Shown here: one piece after another, positions 1-8,400 of the stretch
Layout: every line of letters starts with the position of its first letter
How positions within the stretch are numbered: the first letter of the stretch is position 1
Source: CAJQQY01 sp964352225
Lineage (GTDB): Bacteria; Bacteroidota; Bacteroidia; Chitinophagales; Saprospiraceae
DNA: 17,056 bases
Direction: 5' to 3'
NCBI GenBank assembly: GCA_964352225.1
Contig: CAYGRM010000120.1
Location: forward strand, 1-17,056
Program-made: the position numbers and the translations under genes
The notes under the pieces: generated by a model
Database searches by the model: none
Told to the model about the DNA's origin: nothing
What the model saw: only the letters and a program-made list of their open reading frames with translations

Positions 1-159
1 GAATTATCTCTTTTTAAAAAAAATGAAAAAGTAGTCTGGTTTTTTCCAACTCAATATCAGTTGAAATTGATAGTTTCCGAACGCATAAAATTAGAATTGG
101 AAGACCTAGAGAAAGAGAAATTTATTTTTTCAGATGATGAAAATGATTTGATAAAATAG
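1..159 (+). CDS. C-terminal fragment of an unidentified protein
   Basis: Reading frame 1 is open from the first base to a TAG at 157-159, giving the last 52 residues of a protein that begins outside the window. The fragment is charged: a short hydrophobic and aromatic stretch (VVWFFPTQYQLKLIV) is followed by a Lys/Glu-rich helix (about residues 28-40) and an acidic end (SDDENDLIK). It lies on the same strand as the DUF5682 gene, 54 bases upstream, with no terminator between them, so the two are probably co-transcribed. DUF5682 genes often sit beside MoxR-type AAA ATPase, SWIM zinc-finger and vWA genes, but this fragment shows no motif that assigns it to any of those. I do not recognise the family. 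Confidence 0.5.
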   Translation, partial: ELSLFKKNEKVVWFFPTQYQLKLIVSERIKLELEDLEKEKFIFSDDENDLIK

Positions 160-213
160 TGATATAAATTGTCACAGTACCGTTTCAAACATTACTATAG
201 TTAGGTTTAGTAA

Positions 214-2469
214 ATGATAACAATTTTCGGCATAAGACATCACGGACCAGGCTCCACCAAAAGCCTCCTTCGAGCACTCCAAAACCTCGAACCTGATTGC
301 CTCCTCATCGAAGGAGTCAAAGATGCAGAAGCATTGTTACAACATGTTGCTAATCCAGGTATGCAACCACCAGTTGCATTGTTGACTTATAATCCAAAAG
401 ATTTTTCCCAAGCCATTTATTCTCCCTTCGCAGAATTCTCACCAGAGTGGCAAGCCATAAAATATGGTTTGTCAAAAAACATTTCTGTCCAATTTATGGA
501 CTTGCCACACGAAGTAGTTTTAGGAATAAAAAAAGATGAAGTGGAAAATCCATTTCAATTATTTGGAGAAGTGGAAACTGACGAGTCAAAAAGTTCTTCC
601 GAAAATGATAAACTTCAACAAGACCCATTGGGCTACATGGCAGAAATTGCAGGTTACTCTGATAGCGAAAGATGGTGGGAAGTAACTTTTGAAGAGCGAG
701 AAAATCCAGATGAAATTTTTCCGAGTATCATTCAAATCATGCGAGTGCTTCGAGAAGAATTGCAACGTCCTGATCCTCCAATGGAAAAACGACGAGAAGC
801 ATTTATGCGCGAAACCATGCGGAAGGCAATCAAGGATGGCTATCAAAATATCGCCGTGATTTGTGGTGCATGGCACTCGCCCGTTTTGGAAGATTTAGCT
901 AACTACAAAGCGAGTGATGATAAAAAGCTCCTTCGAGGAATAAAGAAAGTAAAAACAAAAAGTACTTGGGTGCCATGGTCGTACAATCGATTGTCCACCC
1001 AAAGTGGATATGGAGCAGGCGTAATTTCTCCAGCTTGGTATGAATTATTATATACGAACCGAAAAGAAGTTGGGGTTCGTTGGATGACCAAAGTCGCTCG
1101 ACTTTTTCGAGAAAAAGATATGGATGCATCGTCGGCTCATGTGATTGAGGCCGTTCGATTAGCAGAGACTTTAGCTTCGATTCGACAATTACCAATAGCA
1201 GGAATTAGAGAAATGTATGAAGCGGCGACTTCCATTTTTTGCCAAGGTCATGAAGCTCAAATGGAACTCATCGAAAATAAATTAATCATTGGCGATGTGA
1301 TGGGAAAAGTACCTCCTGAGATTCCAGTAATTCCATTGCAACAAGATTTTGATCAATGTGTAAAATCTGCTCGACTCACCAAAGAGCGAAATTCGACAGA
1401 TGAAATTATTAAGGAATTGGACTTGCGGACGGAGAGTAATTTGCGAGCAAGTCATTTATTGCATCGCCTAGATTTATTAGGGATAAAATGGGGGCAAGCC
1501 AAAAAAGTTTCTAAATTCTCGAAGGGTCAATTCAAGGAAATTTGGAAATTGGTTTGGAAACCTGATTATGCTTTGAATATCATTAGTGCAGGTATGTGGG
1601 GAAATACTGTCTATGAAGCGAGCGTCAATTTTGTCAAAAAGAAAACAACGGAAATTGAAAACTTGCCAGAGCTGACGCAATTGGTGGAGACTTCTTTGAA
1701 AGCAGATTTGACGGATGCGATTCCAAACTTGGTGAAGCGATTACGGGATCTTTCTGCTTTGACAACTGATGTAGAAAAACTGATGATGGCGTTGCGACCG
1801 TTGATCTATGCGATTCGATACGGTAGTACTCGGAAGTTGGATGTCAGTAGTTTGGAACGAGTGATTAATGAAATGATTCCTCGGATTTGTGTATTATTGC
1901 CAAATGCTTGTGTTGGAGTGAATGAAGATTTTACCAAAGATTTATTTGAGAAAATACTAGATACGAATCATTCGATCAGTTTGATGGATGATGATGAACA
2001 TCTGGAAAACTGGAATAAAACGCTCGATCAAATTACTCGATTACAAAATGTAAATACCTTGTTAAAAGGAGGTTGCTTACGCATGCTTTTTGACAAAAAA
2101 ATAATTACTATTCCAGATGCGGCGAATGAAATGTATTTGATGCTTTCCGTTGGGAATGATACTACGAGTGCAGCGAATTGGTTAGAAGGATTTTTGCATG
2201 GAAGTGGATTGCTATTAATTCATAATATGGACTTATGGAATATCTTGGATAAGTGGATTGATGAAATGAACTTCTTGACTTTTCAAAATTTGATTCCATT
2301 ATTGCGGAGAACTTTCTCAGAATTTTCTGCTCCCGAAAAAGAAAAAATGTTAGAGTTGGCTAAAAATGGTCAAATGAAATCTTCGAAGAACAAAAATGCA
2401 GATGAAGGTTTTGATAAAAAAAGAGGGGAGGGGGTTTTGGATACGGTGAGATTGCTGTTAGGAATGTAG
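214..2469 (+). CDS. DUF5682 family protein
   Basis: A 751-residue protein with the typical start of the DUF5682 family: a conserved GIRHHGPGS motif at residues 6-14 (His9-His10), then LLIEGVKDA around residues 30-38. A second conserved His lies in the motif GAWHSP (residues 218-223, His221). These resemble the N-terminal histidine and later GxxH pattern of TraB/erythromycin-esterase-like folds, but no activity is established, so the role is unknown. The rest is mainly helical and Leu/Lys/Glu-rich; there is no signal peptide or membrane span, so it is probably cytoplasmic. Members of this family are often encoded with a MoxR AAA+ ATPase and a vWA protein; here the next gene downstream is convergent scpA, so any partners would lie upstream, outside the window. 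The ATG at 214 is chosen because the conserved motif begins only five residues later. The TAG stop overlaps the GTAG foot of a REP-like palindrome. Confidence 0.85.
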   Translation: MITIFGIRHHGPGSTKSLLRALQNLEPDCLLIEGVKDAEALLQHVANPGMQPPVALLTYNPKDFSQAIYSPFAEFSPEWQAIKYGLSKNISVQFMDLPHEVVLGIKKDEVENPFQLFGEVETDESKSSSENDKLQQDPLGYMAEIAGYSDSERWWEVTFEERENPDEIFPSIIQIMRVLREELQRPDPPMEKRREAFMRETMRKAIKDGYQNIAVICGAWHSPVLEDLANYKASDDKKLLRGIKKVKTKSTWVPWSYNRLSTQSGYGAGVISPAWYELLYTNRKEVGVRWMTKVARLFREKDMDASSAHVIEAVRLAETLASIRQLPIAGIREMYEAATSIFCQGHEAQMELIENKLIIGDVMGKVPPEIPVIPLQQDFDQCVKSARLTKERNSTDEIIKELDLRTESNLRASHLLHRLDLLGIKWGQAKKVSKFSKGQFKEIWKLVWKPDYALNIISAGMWGNTVYEASVNFVKKKTTEIENLPELTQLVETSLKADLTDAIPNLVKRLRDLSALTTDVEKLMMALRPLIYAIRYGSTRKLDVSSLERVINEMIPRICVLLPNACVGVNEDFTKDLFEKILDTNHSISLMDDDEHLENWNKTLDQITRLQNVNTLLKGGCLRMLFDKKIITIPDAANEMYLMLSVGNDTTSAANWLEGFLHGSGLLLIHNMDLWNILDKWIDEMNFLTFQNLIPLLRRTFSEFSAPEKEKMLELAKNGQMKSSKNKNADEGFDKKRGEGVLDTVRLLLGM

Positions 2470-2489
2470 CTGCTGACTTTAGTCGGCAG
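2466..2489 (+). repeat. REP-like palindrome with GTAG foot (copy 1)
   Basis: GTAG (2466-2469) is followed by an 8-bp stem, CTGCTGAC (2470-2477) with GTCGGCAG (2482-2489), closed around a TTTA loop; one pair is G-T. The TAG of the foot is the stop codon of the DUF5682 gene. A GTAG foot plus a short hairpin is the layout of bacterial REP sequences mobilised by REP-associated tyrosine transposases (RAYT/TnpA-REP). A second copy with the same foot and left arm lies at 3399-3422. Confidence 0.6.
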
Positions 2490-2491
2490 TC

Positions 2492-2537
2492 AAAAAAAAA
2501 CTTCCAGATTTATAAAAATCTGGAAGTTTTAATTTTT
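2492..2537. terminator. Bidirectional rho-independent terminator
   Basis: A perfect 15-bp stem (2497-2511 with 2516-2530) encloses a 4-base ATAA loop. On the + strand it is followed by a T-rich run to 2537; on the - strand the run of A at 2492-2500 gives nine T. It sits between the convergent DUF5682 and scpA genes and can end transcription from both. Confidence 0.9.
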
Positions 2538-2550
2538 TTAAAGAAAAGGA

Positions 2551-3387
2551 TTATTCCTCTTCGTCATCATTACTTACATCAGGTAAATTATTGTATTCCT
2601 CCTCCTCATCATTACTTATATCAGGTAAATTATTGTATTCCTCTTCATCATTTGGAGTTAGCCAAAAATTATTCATCCCAATTCCGTTCACTATTTTGAC
2701 GGTTTGTAAATTTAATAATTCAAGTAAGGCTAGGAAAGTGATAATCGCATGCATTCGATTTTTGCAATCTCCAAACAAACTTTCAAAACTTGTTTGCTCT
2801 CCTTTTTTTAAATTTTTTAAAATAAAGATTTGCTGACCTTGGATCGAATGACTGAAGTTATAAACTTGATGGACGACTTTCTTTTTTCGATCTTCCATCT
2901 TATTCAATACGCGCTGGAAGGTTTTCATCAAACTGTACAAAGACAATTGTTCCAATTCAATATCAACTAATGCGATATTTGCCAAGGATTTTAATTCTCT
3001 TTCTATATTTCCTCGTTCAAACTTTAGAGATCTTTCCTCTTCTCTAAATCGCATTTCTTTGAGTACACTTTTGTATCGTTTGTACTCCATCAATCGAGCA
3101 ACTAATTCGTCTCGTGGATCGATTTCATTTCCTTCTTCGTCAATTTCTTTTCGAGGAATTAGCATCTTTGCCTTAATCCGCATTAAGGTAGCTGCCACTA
3201 AAATGAACTCACTTGCTAAGTCAATATTCAAGGCCTCCATTGCTTTGATATATTCCAGAAAGTCTTTGGTTACCGTCGAAATTGGAATATCATTGATGTC
3301 CAATTCGTCTCGCTCAATGAAGAAAAGGAGGAGGTCAAATGGACCAACAAATTGGGGAAGATTAATAGTATATGAATCTGCAGTCAT
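2551..3387 (-). CDS. scpA: ScpA, segregation and condensation protein A (kleisin)
   Basis: ScpA is the kleisin subunit of the bacterial SMC-ScpA-ScpB condensin complex, acting on the nucleoid in chromosome compaction and segregation. The 278-residue protein shows the family signature near the N terminus: YTINLPQFVGPFDLLLFFIE (residues 7-26), then residues 58-78, where LASEFILVAATLMRIKAK precedes MLIP. The C-terminal winged-helix part is at about 205-245 (MHAIITFLALLELL). An acidic tail made of a duplicated 14-residue unit follows (about 247-278). The longest frame extends upstream to a TTG at 3474, but that extension would translate two palindromic repeats and has no family match, so the ATG at 3387, seven residues before the conserved motif, is chosen. 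No scpB lies adjacent. The leader (3388 to about 3476) is occupied by two REP-like palindromes, and a -7 promoter element lies at 3483-3490. Confidence 0.93.
   Translation of the reverse strand: MTADSYTINLPQFVGPFDLLLFFIERDELDINDIPISTVTKDFLEYIKAMEALNIDLASEFILVAATLMRIKAKMLIPRKEIDEEGNEIDPRDELVARLMEYKRYKSVLKEMRFREEERSLKFERGNIERELKSLANIALVDIELEQLSLYSLMKTFQRVLNKMEDRKKKVVHQVYNFSHSIQGQQIFILKNLKKGEQTSFESLFGDCKNRMHAIITFLALLELLNLQTVKIVNGIGMNNFWLTPNDEEEYNNLPDISNDEEEEYNNLPDVSNDDEEE
2556..2639 (-). repeat. 42-bp tandem duplication in the scpA 3' end
   Basis: Two 42-bp units (2556-2597 and 2598-2639) differ at three positions by eye and encode two copies of a 14-residue acidic unit around EYNNLPDISND/EYNNLPDVSND; a partial third unit (EEE) borders them. 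The number of units keeps the frame. Confidence 0.9.
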
Positions 3388-3398
3388 GTTGCTCTGTT

Positions 3399-3422
3399 GT
3401 AGCTGCTGACTATAGTCAACAG
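3399..3422 (+). repeat. REP-like palindrome with GTAG foot (copy 2)
   Basis: GTAG (3399-3402) is followed by CTGCTGAC (3403-3410), a TATA loop and GTCAACAG (3415-3422). The 8-bp stem has one mismatch (a G-T pair on the opposite strand). The first 12 bases, foot plus left arm, are identical to the copy at 2466-2489. It lies 11 bases upstream of the scpA start codon, in the presumed leader. Confidence 0.55.
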
Positions 3423-3450
3423 AAAAAATACGTTTTTTATTTCTTTGCTG

Positions 3451-3474
3451 CTTGCTAACTAAAGTTAACAGCAA
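3451..3474. repeat. Degenerate REP-like palindrome (copy 3)
   Basis: TTGCTAAC (3452-3459), loop TAAA, then GTTAACAG (3464-3471): the same size and plan as the two GTAG copies, with A/T replacing G/C in the stem and no GTAG foot. It lies at the very start of the predicted scpA transcript. Confidence 0.4.
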
Positions 3475-3482
3475 CGATGGCG

Positions 3483-3490
3483 CAAAGATA
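3483..3490 (-). promoter_or_regulatory. Putative scpA promoter, -7 element
   Basis: Read on the - strand this is TATCTTTG, an exact match to the Bacteroidota -7 consensus TAnnTTTG. No clear -33 TTG is seen 19-21 bases upstream. Transcription would start near 3476 and give a leader of about 90 bases that contains both palindromes. Confidence 0.5.
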
Positions 3491-3627
3491 CGATTAAGAA
3501 GGGGAGTGAATAGTTAAAATAGATTCTTTTTACTAAGAAAAAAAAGAAATAAGTGTGGATAAAATGTTTAAAAGTCGAATAGATGTTAGGGTTTTTCCTA
3601 TTTTGCAAAAAATAAAATAAAACGATT

Positions 3628-4335
3628 TTGGCAAAAGGAAAACTTTACTTAATTCCTACTCCGCTAGGTGAAAATGCGGTTCATACGATTCCTCCTTATG
3701 TCATTGAAAAACTCCATGATTTGGATTTTTTTATTGCTGAAAGAGCGAAAACGGCTCGTGCATTTATCAAAACGACGGAACCTAAAAAGGCCTTCGCGGA
3801 GCTCACTTTTTTTGAATTAAATAAAAGAACAACACCAGAGGAAATTACTACTTTTTTGCAACCTGCAGAAAAAGGAAATGATATGGGACTACTTTCAGAA
3901 GCCGGTTGTCCAGGAGTGGCTGATCCAGGTGCTGAAATAGTAAGAATGGCACATGAAAAAGGAATTGAGGTAGTCCCTTTGGTTGGACCATCTTCGATTT
4001 TATTGGCATTGATGGCATCGGGAATGAATGGTCAAGGTTTTAGTTTTCAAGGGTATTTATCAGCTAAAAAACCTGAGCTGGCAAAGGATTTAACACGTTT
4101 GGAACAACTTTCAAGAAAACATCGACAGACTCAAATTTTCATTGAAACACCTTATCGAAATATGGGGATGTTGGAAGAGGCATTTAAAGTATTATCACCT
4201 GAAACGCGGCTTTGCATAGCTGCAGATATTTCGTTGGAAACGGAGTTTGTTTTAACAAAAAAGATAAAGGATTGGCAGAGAACGAAATTGCCGAATCTGC
4301 ATAAACGACCTGCAATATTTTTAATTCAAGGATAA
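3628..4335 (+). CDS. Short RsmI-family (tetrapyrrole methylase fold) SAM-dependent methyltransferase
   Basis: A 235-residue SAM-dependent methyltransferase of the RsmI/tetrapyrrole methylase superfamily. RsmI itself makes the 2'-O-methyl group of C1402 in 16S rRNA. Visible motifs: GKLYLIPTPLGE (4-15); SEAGCPGVADPG (90-101), the variant of the RsmI SDAGTPxxSDPG signature; VPLVGPSSILLALMASG (116-132); FQGYLS (140-145), matching the usual FxGFLP; and ETPYR (173-177), matching ESPHR. Canonical RsmI is about 270-290 residues, so this lacks part of the usual C-terminal extension and is probably the short Bacteroidota paralog rather than RsmI proper. The true substrate is uncertain. The start is a TTG at 3628; MAKGKLYLIP then aligns with the family start, and no ATG lies close by in frame. 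The gene is divergent from scpA across a roughly 240-base spacer. Confidence 0.8.
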   Translation: MAKGKLYLIPTPLGENAVHTIPPYVIEKLHDLDFFIAERAKTARAFIKTTEPKKAFAELTFFELNKRTTPEEITTFLQPAEKGNDMGLLSEAGCPGVADPGAEIVRMAHEKGIEVVPLVGPSSILLALMASGMNGQGFSFQGYLSAKKPELAKDLTRLEQLSRKHRQTQIFIETPYRNMGMLEEAFKVLSPETRLCIAADISLETEFVLTKKIKDWQRTKLPNLHKRPAIFLIQG

Positions 4336-4430
4336 AAAAGTAACCAACCTCTCACCTGACTCCTTTTTTACAAAATAAGTTTAATATTATTCTTTTGAAT
4401 AACACAAAAGGGAAATTCCACGTTTTAGAT

Positions 4431-4438
4431 TAACTTTG
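4431..4438 (+). promoter_or_regulatory. Putative promoter -7 element for the DUF6089 gene
   Basis: TAACTTTG matches TAnnTTTG exactly and is followed by CGG, a common Bacteroidota context. No TTG is present 19-21 bases upstream. It predicts a start near 4445 and a leader of about 105 bases before the GTG at 4551. The remainder of 4336-4550 shows no gene. Confidence 0.45.
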
Positions 4439-4550
4439 CGGAAAATTTGAATGTCTGAAGATAAAGGCATTGTAATTGCAAATATATATTTTAGAAAAAA
4501 GCCCTAATCCTCTAGGGAAATTCCAGGAACGATCTTAAAATTCTTTTAAC

Positions 4551-5363
4551 GTGAAAAAAATATTATTTACACTTTCCTTCATTATTTGTGTCTTTTTTGC
4601 AAATGCTCAACAAGGTTGGGAATTGGGAGGATGGATTGGAGCATCTCATTATTATGGAGACTTGAATACTGAATTTAGAGTAGACAAACCAGGCTTAGCT
4701 GCGGGTTTAGTAGCGCGATATAATTTTAATACTCGGATTTGTTTAAAAATGTCTGCTAATTATGGCAAAATTGCAGCTGATGATGCTAATTCAAAAAATA
4801 CATTTGAACAAGAAAGAAACTTGAATTTTCAATCGAGAATCTTTGATGGAGCGATGCAATTAGAATTTAATTTTTTGCCATATGTTCATGGGAGTAAAGA
4901 TGAAAATTTTACCCCTTATCTTTTTGCAGGATTTAATGTTTTTAACTTTAATCCACAAACTGAGTACCTAGGAGAAATGGTTGATTTGCGTCCACTTGGA
5001 ACAGAAGGACAATTTCGAGGAGAAGAATATTATGCTACGCAAGGAGGATTGGTTTATGGAATTGGATTGAAATATGATATCAATTATGAGTGGAGTTTTA
5101 ATGTTGAATTTTCTGCTCGACGATTATTTACAGATTATTTAGATGATGTAAGTGGAGTGTATACTGATGTTGGAGATTTGGAGGCACTTCGAGGAGATGT
5201 AGCAGTAGCACTTGCTGATCGATCGATTGGCGATGTGAAAATTGGTCAAGAAGGCAGACAACGAGGTAATAGTAAAGCAAATGATTCTTATGTTTTATTT
5301 GGAGCAGGTATCGTTTATTATTTTGGATCGCTTCGATGTCCAACTGTTTCCGCAAAAAGATAA
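4551..5363 (+). CDS. DUF6089 family outer-membrane beta-barrel protein
   Basis: A 270-residue secreted protein. Residues 1-19 are a clear signal peptide (MKKILFTLSFIICVFFANA), with cleavage expected before QQ at 20-21. The mature protein has alternating hydrophobic and polar strands typical of a small outer-membrane barrel: GWELGGWIGASHYYGDLN at 22-39, GLAAGLVARYNF about 48-59, LKMSANYGKI, AMQLEFNFLPY, FTPYLFAGFNVFNF, YGIGLKYDINYEWSFNVEFSARR, and a last strand, SYVLFGAGIVYYFGSL, near the C terminus. The GASHYYGDLN opening is characteristic of DUF6089 proteins of Bacteroidota. The function is unknown; it may be a structural or porin-like envelope protein. The start is GTG, placed directly before the signal peptide. 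A long acidic loop (about residues 195-240) probably faces the outside. Transcription ends at a shared hairpin with pyc. Confidence 0.8.
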   Translation: MKKILFTLSFIICVFFANAQQGWELGGWIGASHYYGDLNTEFRVDKPGLAAGLVARYNFNTRICLKMSANYGKIAADDANSKNTFEQERNLNFQSRIFDGAMQLEFNFLPYVHGSKDENFTPYLFAGFNVFNFNPQTEYLGEMVDLRPLGTEGQFRGEEYYATQGGLVYGIGLKYDINYEWSFNVEFSARRLFTDYLDDVSGVYTDVGDLEALRGDVAVALADRSIGDVKIGQEGRQRGNSKANDSYVLFGAGIVYYFGSLRCPTVSAKR

Positions 5364-5410
5364 TTTTTTGACAGTTAACCATTTGAGGTGAAATTCTTTT
5401 TTGAAAAAAG

Positions 5411-5447
5411 AAAAACCGCAACAAGATGATTCTTGTTGCGGTTTTTT
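5411..5447. terminator. Bidirectional rho-independent terminator
   Basis: A perfect 16-bp stem (5411-5426 with 5431-5446) with a 4-base TGAT loop, flanked by A on the left and T on the right. It serves the convergent DUF6089 and pyc genes. The stem core is CCGCAACAAGA. Confidence 0.92.
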
Positions 5448-5496
5448 AGGTAATACGATTCTTTGAATAGTTTACAACTCGAAGAGCCATATTATG

Positions 5497-8400
5497 TTAC
5501 TCTAGCTCGATAACCATATCATCTTGTTCCAACATTGACTTTTGTTTGATATGAATTTTTCTCACTTTTCCTTTCATTGGAGAAGTGATTGTACTTTCCA
5601 TCTTCATTGCCTCGATAATAAATAATGGAGTATTCAAGTCAACCTTTTGACCTTCCGTCACCAAAATTTTAGAAAGACTTCCTTGGAGTGGTGCTCCAAT
5701 TTCATTTTCCTTTTCGGCTTTTGGATGAATGATCGTTTCAGATTTGACAGATTTATCTTTTACCAAAATCGTTCGAGTCTGACCATTGAGTCGGAAAGCA
5801 ACTTCTCGCATTCCAGCTTCGTTGGGTTCACTTTTACTCAAAAATTGGACGAGTAAATTTTTACCAGATTCGATGCTGACGAGCGTTTCTTCATTAGGTT
5901 TTAAGCCATAGAAAAAGGCAAGGGTCGGTAAGTGTCGAACAGTTCCATACTCCAAGGAGAAAACATGATAATCTTCAAAAACCTTTGGGTAAAGTTGATA
6001 AGAAAGGAAATCTAGCTCGTTAACATATGCTCCAAATTTTGCTTGAAAGGCTGCATATTCTTTTTTGAAATTAACAGGTTTCAAATGCGCATTCGGTCGA
6101 TTACGAAATGGTTTTTCATCTCGCAAAACAATCTTTTGGAATTTTTTTGGAAAACCACCTTTGGTTTGTCCAAGATCACCTCGCATCAAAGATTTTAAAC
6201 TATCTGGAAATGCTAAACTTTCTCCTCGCTCTAGAATATCTTCCTTGGTCAACTTGTTGGCAGTCATAAACATGGCCATGTCTCCAACTACTTTTGAGGA
6301 TGGGGTAACTTTTACGATATCACCTAACAAGTCATTTACAATTCTATAATTCTTTTTAATCGTTTCGAATTGATCTTCCAAACCAAGCCCACGAGCTTGT
6401 GGACGAAGATTAGAATATTGTCCACCTGGGATTTCATGTTCGTAAACATCTGCAGTTCCTCCTTTCAGCTCTGTTTCAAATGGATAATAGTATTCTCTAA
6501 CGGCTTCCCAATAATCTGAATATTGTTGTAATGATTCTAGGTTAATTATATTTTGTCTTGGTTGTCCTTCGAGCATCGCAACGATAGAGTTAAAACTTGG
6601 TTGAGAAGTCAGACCTGCCATCGAACTTAATGCCACATCTACGATATCCACTTTCGATTCAATGGCTTTTAGGTAAGTAGTTGATTGAATCGAAGAGGTA
6701 TCATGAGTGTGTAAATGAATTGGAATTTTGACCGCTTTTTTCAAACTTGTGATCAATAATTGAGCAGCATATGGTTTGAGTAAACCTGCCATATCTTTAA
6801 TGCAAAGCATATGTGCGCCCGCCTCTTCCAATTTTTTTGCCAAATCAACATAATATTCTAAAGTGTATTTTGTTCGACTTGGATCGGTGATATCACCGGT
6901 GTAGCAAATACATGCTTCCGCCAAAGCATTCGTTTTTTCTCGAACTATTTTGATCGAAAATTTCATATTTTCCAACCAATTCAATGAATCAAAAATTCGG
7001 AAAACATCAATTCCAGTTTCTGCAGCTTTGATGATAAATTTTTCGATTAAGTTGTCTGGGTAAGCTTTGTAGCCAACTCCATTGGAACCTCGTAATAACA
7101 TCTGCAGCAAAATATTTGGAACGGCTTCTCGAATTTTTGCCAATCGAACCCAAGGATCTTCTTTCAAAAATCGCATACAAACATCAAAGGTTGCACCTCC
7201 CCACACTTCCATACTGAAAACACTTTGTGCGTGATTACGAGCAAAACTCTCGGCAACATTCAACATGTCTTTAGTTCGAACACGTGTCGCTAAAAGTGAT
7301 TGATGGGCATCTCTAAAAGTGGTGTCAGTAAATAAAATTTCTTTTCGATTTTTTACCCATTTGACAAACTTCTCTCGACCAATTTGCTCTAGTAAATCTT
7401 TGGTTCCTTTGGGGTAATCAATTGAGTCATTGAAAGTCGGAACGATAGGTATTCGGAAAGTCTTATTTGGGTCAACAAATTTTACATCTTGATTTCCGTT
7501 GACGATGACATCAGAAAGATAGCTTAACATTTTTGTTCCTCGATCCATGAATCGAGGGATATTCATCAACTCCGGATGATCAGTAATAAAGTTAACTCGC
7601 GCTTCTCCTTTTTGAAAAGTTTCGTTGCGTAAAAGATTTTGTAAAAAACCAATATTGGTATTTACTCCTCGAATTCTAAATTCGGCTAAAGCTCTTTGTA
7701 ATCTTTCACAAACACCTTTGAGTGAACGTCCTTTGGCGGTAACTTTTACCAACATTGAATCAAAGAAAGGAGAAATTTTTGCCCCAGCATAAGCACTTCC
7801 TGCATCTAACCGAATCCCAAAACCACCTGCACTTCGATAAGCGACTAGTGTTCCATAATCAGGTTTGAAACCTTCGGCAGGATTCTCTGTAGTGACTCTA
7901 CATTGAATGGCATAGCCGGTACATTTGACATCATCTTGATGAGTAATTTCAATCGTACGGTGAGAAAGAGGGTAGCCCATCGCGATAAAAATTTGCGAAG
8001 CGACTATATCAATTCCAGTTATTTCCTCCGTGATCGTGTGTTCCACTTGGATTCGTGGATTCACTTCGATAAAGTAAATATTTTCTTTCTTGTCTATTAA
8101 AAACTCAACCGTTCCTGCATTGGAGTAACCAACTTGGCGTGCAATTTTTAAAGCATACTCGTAGAGTTTATCTTTGGTGGTTTGTTTAAGGTCAACACAA
8201 GGAGCTACTTCAACTACTTTTTGAAAACGACGTTGGACAGAGCAATCACGTTCGTAAAGGTGGACAATATTTCCATATTGGTCTCCCAGAATTTGTACTT
8301 CAACATGTTTTGGATTTTCAACAAATTTTTCCAAAAAAATGGTGTCATCTCCGAAAGCAGTTTTCGCTTCGCCCTTAGCTTCATTGAATGCTTTTACTAA

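Noticed and set aside
2556..2639. CRISPR-like repeat
   Set aside because: The two units are directly adjacent without spacers and lie in frame within the scpA coding sequence.
3388..3474. N-terminal extension of ScpA from a TTG at 3474
   Set aside because: The 29 extra residues translate two palindromic repeats and precede the conserved ScpA start; the ATG at 3387 fits the family.
4336..4380. Possible terminator after the RsmI-family gene (AAAAAAG ... CTTTTTT)
   Set aside because: Only A/T-run complementarity with a weak interior; no convincing stem.
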